DNA of 64,000 bases, from positions 248,001-312,000 of the forward strand of contig CAVVVF010000001.1 of assembly GCA_963751665.1 (NCBI GenBank). Direction: 5' to 3'. This DNA is from AC-69 sp963751665. GTDB lineage: Bacteria; Actinomycetota; UBA4738; HRBIN12. Below are positions 62,885 through 64,000 of this stretch, one piece after another (the first letter of the stretch is position 1; each line of letters starts with the position of its first letter). The notes beneath the pieces are model-generated. The model saw nothing but the letters and a program-made list of their open reading frames with translations. It had not been told where the DNA came from and ran no database searches. Both the position numbers and the translations under genes were made by a program.

Positions 62885-63231
62885 TCATCGACAAGCCCTG
62901 GGGCAAGGTCGTGACCTACGCGCTCAACCAGCCTTCCTCCGTACGAGTGATCACGGTGGAGCCGGGGCAGGAGACGAGCGTCCACTACCACCAGATGCGC
63001 GACGAGATGTGGGTGGTCCTGGATCCGGGGCTGACCCTTCAGATCGGCAACCGCGTCGTGGAGGCCAAGCCCGGGGACGAGTTCATGGTGACCGCGGAGA
63101 CCACGCACCGCATCGCCAACGCGAACGAGGCCAAGGGCCGGGTGTTGGAGATCGCCTACGGCTACACCGACGAGTCGGACACCCAGCGGCTGGAGGACGC
63201 CTACGGCAGGCCCCTGGACCCGGACTGGTGA
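62881..63231 (+). CDS. Cupin protein (mannose-6-phosphate isomerase type II-like)
   Basis: A 116-residue single cupin: KPWGKVVTYALNQPSSVRVITVEPGQ, metal-site ETSVHYHQMRDEMWVVLDPG and KPGDEFMVTAETTHRIAN. It resembles the C-terminal cupin of bifunctional mannose-6-phosphate isomerase/GDP-mannose pyrophosphorylases. GTG 62881 overlaps the ribH stop, so it is the last gene of the rib operon; a flavin role is not evident. Confidence 0.85.
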   Translation: MIIDKPWGKVVTYALNQPSSVRVITVEPGQETSVHYHQMRDEMWVVLDPGLTLQIGNRVVEAKPGDEFMVTAETTHRIANANEAKGRVLEIAYGYTDESDTQRLEDAYGRPLDPDW

Positions 63232-63245
63232 AGCTGCGGACCGCA

Positions 63246-63274
63246 TTGTCCGGCGGGTGAGCGCGTGCTACATT
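63246..63274 (+). promoter_or_regulatory. Promoter of the cold-shock gene
   Basis: TTGTCC at 63246-63251 and TACATT at 63269-63274 with a 17-base spacer, 28 bases before the TTG start. AGGAGG at 63292-63297 is 5 bases before that start. Confidence 0.55.
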
Positions 63275-63302
63275 CGCGCGGTTTCACGGACAGGAGGTCG
63301 GG

Positions 63303-63509
63303 TTGGCCACGCAGGGGACGGTCAAGTGGTTCAGCAACGAGAAGGGCTACGGGTTCATCTCTCGCGCAGACGGGGAGGACGTCTTCGTCCACTTCAGCGC
63401 GATCCAGGGCGAGGGGTTCAAGACCCTCACCGAGGGCCAGGAGGTCGAGTTCGACATCGTCGACGGCCCCAAGGGCCAGCAGGCCGCCAACGTCCGGCCC
63501 GTCGGCTGA
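63303..63509 (+). CDS. csp: Cold-shock protein (CspA family)
   Basis: A 68-residue nucleic-acid-binding OB-fold protein with both RNP motifs: GTVKWFSNEKGYGFIS and DVFVHFSAI, and a C-terminal GPKGQQAANV. The start is TTG 63303, supported by AGGAGG 5 bases upstream. A single-gene unit with its own promoter. Confidence 0.95.
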   Translation: MATQGTVKWFSNEKGYGFISRADGEDVFVHFSAIQGEGFKTLTEGQEVEFDIVDGPKGQQAANVRPVG

Positions 63510-63527
63510 TCGCCCCCTCCCGGACCG

Positions 63528-63556
63528 TCGACAGTGTCAGTGCCTATCCCTATACT
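63528..63556 (+). promoter_or_regulatory. Promoter of infC
   Basis: TCGACA at 63528-63533 and TATACT at 63551-63556 with an exact 17-base spacer, the best-looking promoter in the window. The transcript would have a leader of about 70-75 bases containing a small inverted repeat (GCACCG/CGGTGC, 63586-63607). Confidence 0.6.
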
Positions 63557-63634
63557 CGGCGGGAAGGTTCAGCGTGCTCCAGCAAGGCACCGGCTGCCAG
63601 TCGGTGCTTTCGTTTCGGTAGGAGGTGATGCGGG

Positions 63635-64000
63635 GTCTCCACTGATCCGCGCATAAACGACAGGATCCGGTCTCCCCAGGTCCGCCTGGTGGGACCCGAC
63701 GGGGCGCAGATCGGGATCGTCTCGACCCAGGACGCGCTCCGCCAAGCTCAGGAGCAGGATCTCGATCTGGTCGAGGTGGCGCCGCAGGCAAGCCCTCCGG
63801 TCGCAAGGATCATGGACTACGGCAAGTACAAGTACGAGCGGGACATCCGGATGAAGGAAGCCCGCAAGAAGCAGGCCAGGGTCGAGGTCAAGGAGATCAA
63901 GTTCCGCCCCAAGATCGATCCCCACGACTACGCCACCAAGAAGGGGCACGTGGAGCGGTTCCTGCGGGCGGGCGCGCGGGTCAAGGTGACCATCATGTTC
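63635..64000 (+). CDS. infC: Translation initiation factor IF-3 (3' end cut; start codon unclear)
   Basis: The frame reads TDPRINDRIRSPQVRLVGPDG, VARIMDYGKYKYERDIR, then KEIKFRPKIDPHDYATKKGH and VKVTIMF up to the window end, the IF-3 N-domain, linker and start of the C-domain. A full Shine-Dalgarno GGAGGTGA lies at 63621-63628. No canonical start is in frame behind it: GTC 63635 is at the right distance, while ATG 63628 is in another frame and would connect if one G of the GGGG at 63632-63635 were extra. IF-3 genes often use rare starts (ATT, ATC), so a substitution is also possible. Confidence 0.9.

Overview
The window is 64 kb of GC-rich DNA (roughly 70 % GC by eye, not computed) with about 70 genes packed mostly on the + strand. 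It looks like a chromosomal core segment of an actinomycete-phylum bacterium (Actinomycetota). Indicators are an actinobacterial-type integration host factor (mIHF) beside gmk, a helicase-less PriA, a DUF948 protein plus a small membrane protein in front of alaS, a PPOX/F420-type flavoprotein, a SigE-like ECF sigma factor with a CU044_5270-like partner, a PyrR-binding RNA in front of pyrR, many GTG starts and many very short 5' leaders. A complete type IV pilus locus between aroE and aroC fits a deep-branching class rather than a streptomycete or mycobacterium. I cannot name a genus.

Layout. 1-4.2 kb: yajC (cut by the window edge), an HD phosphohydrolase, secD and secF. 4.2-13.5 kb: apt, rel/spoT, dtd, an MBL hydrolase, hisS, aspS, a PPOX flavoprotein, rarA and two small membrane proteins. 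13.5-18.6 kb: alaS, ruvX, mltG, aroE. 18.7-33.0 kb: the pilus locus, comprising a roadblock-like protein, pilB, pilT, pilC, two major-type pilins separated by strong hairpins, three minor pilins (one with PKD, Ig-like and Fn3-like domains), the prepilin peptidase, two tandem BldC/excisionase-like HTH genes behind an unusual AT-rich regulatory stretch, then pilM, pilN, pilO and a PilP-like protein. 33.1-38.4 kb: aroC, aroK, aroB, aroQ, an Xaa-Pro-type peptidase, efp, nusB. 38.4-40.6 kb: a - strand cassette (PLDc_N membrane protein, tatA, ECF sigma factor, its putative partner). 40.6-50.5 kb: the pyrimidine operon pyrR-B-C-carA-carB-pyrK-pyrD-pyrF behind a PyrR-binding leader. 50.6-59.2 kb: mihF, gmk, rpoZ, coaBC, metK, priA, def, fmt, rpe and a receiver-GGDEF protein. 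59.2-63.2 kb: an FMN riboswitch and ribD-ribE-ribBA-ribH-cupin. 63.3-64 kb: a cold-shock protein and infC (cut by the edge).

The blocks are functional units: Sec export, translation and tRNA charging, the shikimate pathway split around the pilus locus, de novo UMP synthesis to orotate and UMP (pyrE is absent here), and riboflavin synthesis.

A major caveat: about 40 single-base indels interrupt otherwise well conserved, mostly essential genes (alaS, pilC, the pilins, pilD, pilM-N-O, aroB, the peptidase, pyrB, pyrC, carA, carB, gmk, rpe). Many are insertions at non-homopolymer sites and in several genes they compensate each other. I read them as consensus errors of a long-read or low-coverage assembly, not as pseudogenes, and give full-span coordinates for these genes. 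The first 13.5 kb and 47-57 kb are nearly free of them.

The most notable biology is a SecD with five tandem cysteine-pair repeats in its exported domain, a pilus locus with a multidomain candidate tip pilin and a dedicated direct-repeat/palindrome control region next to twin BldC-like regulators, a pyr leader in which a PyrR-binding hairpin precedes a 17-codon ORF overlapping the pyrR start, and a PyrD lacking the usual active-site cysteine and asparagines.
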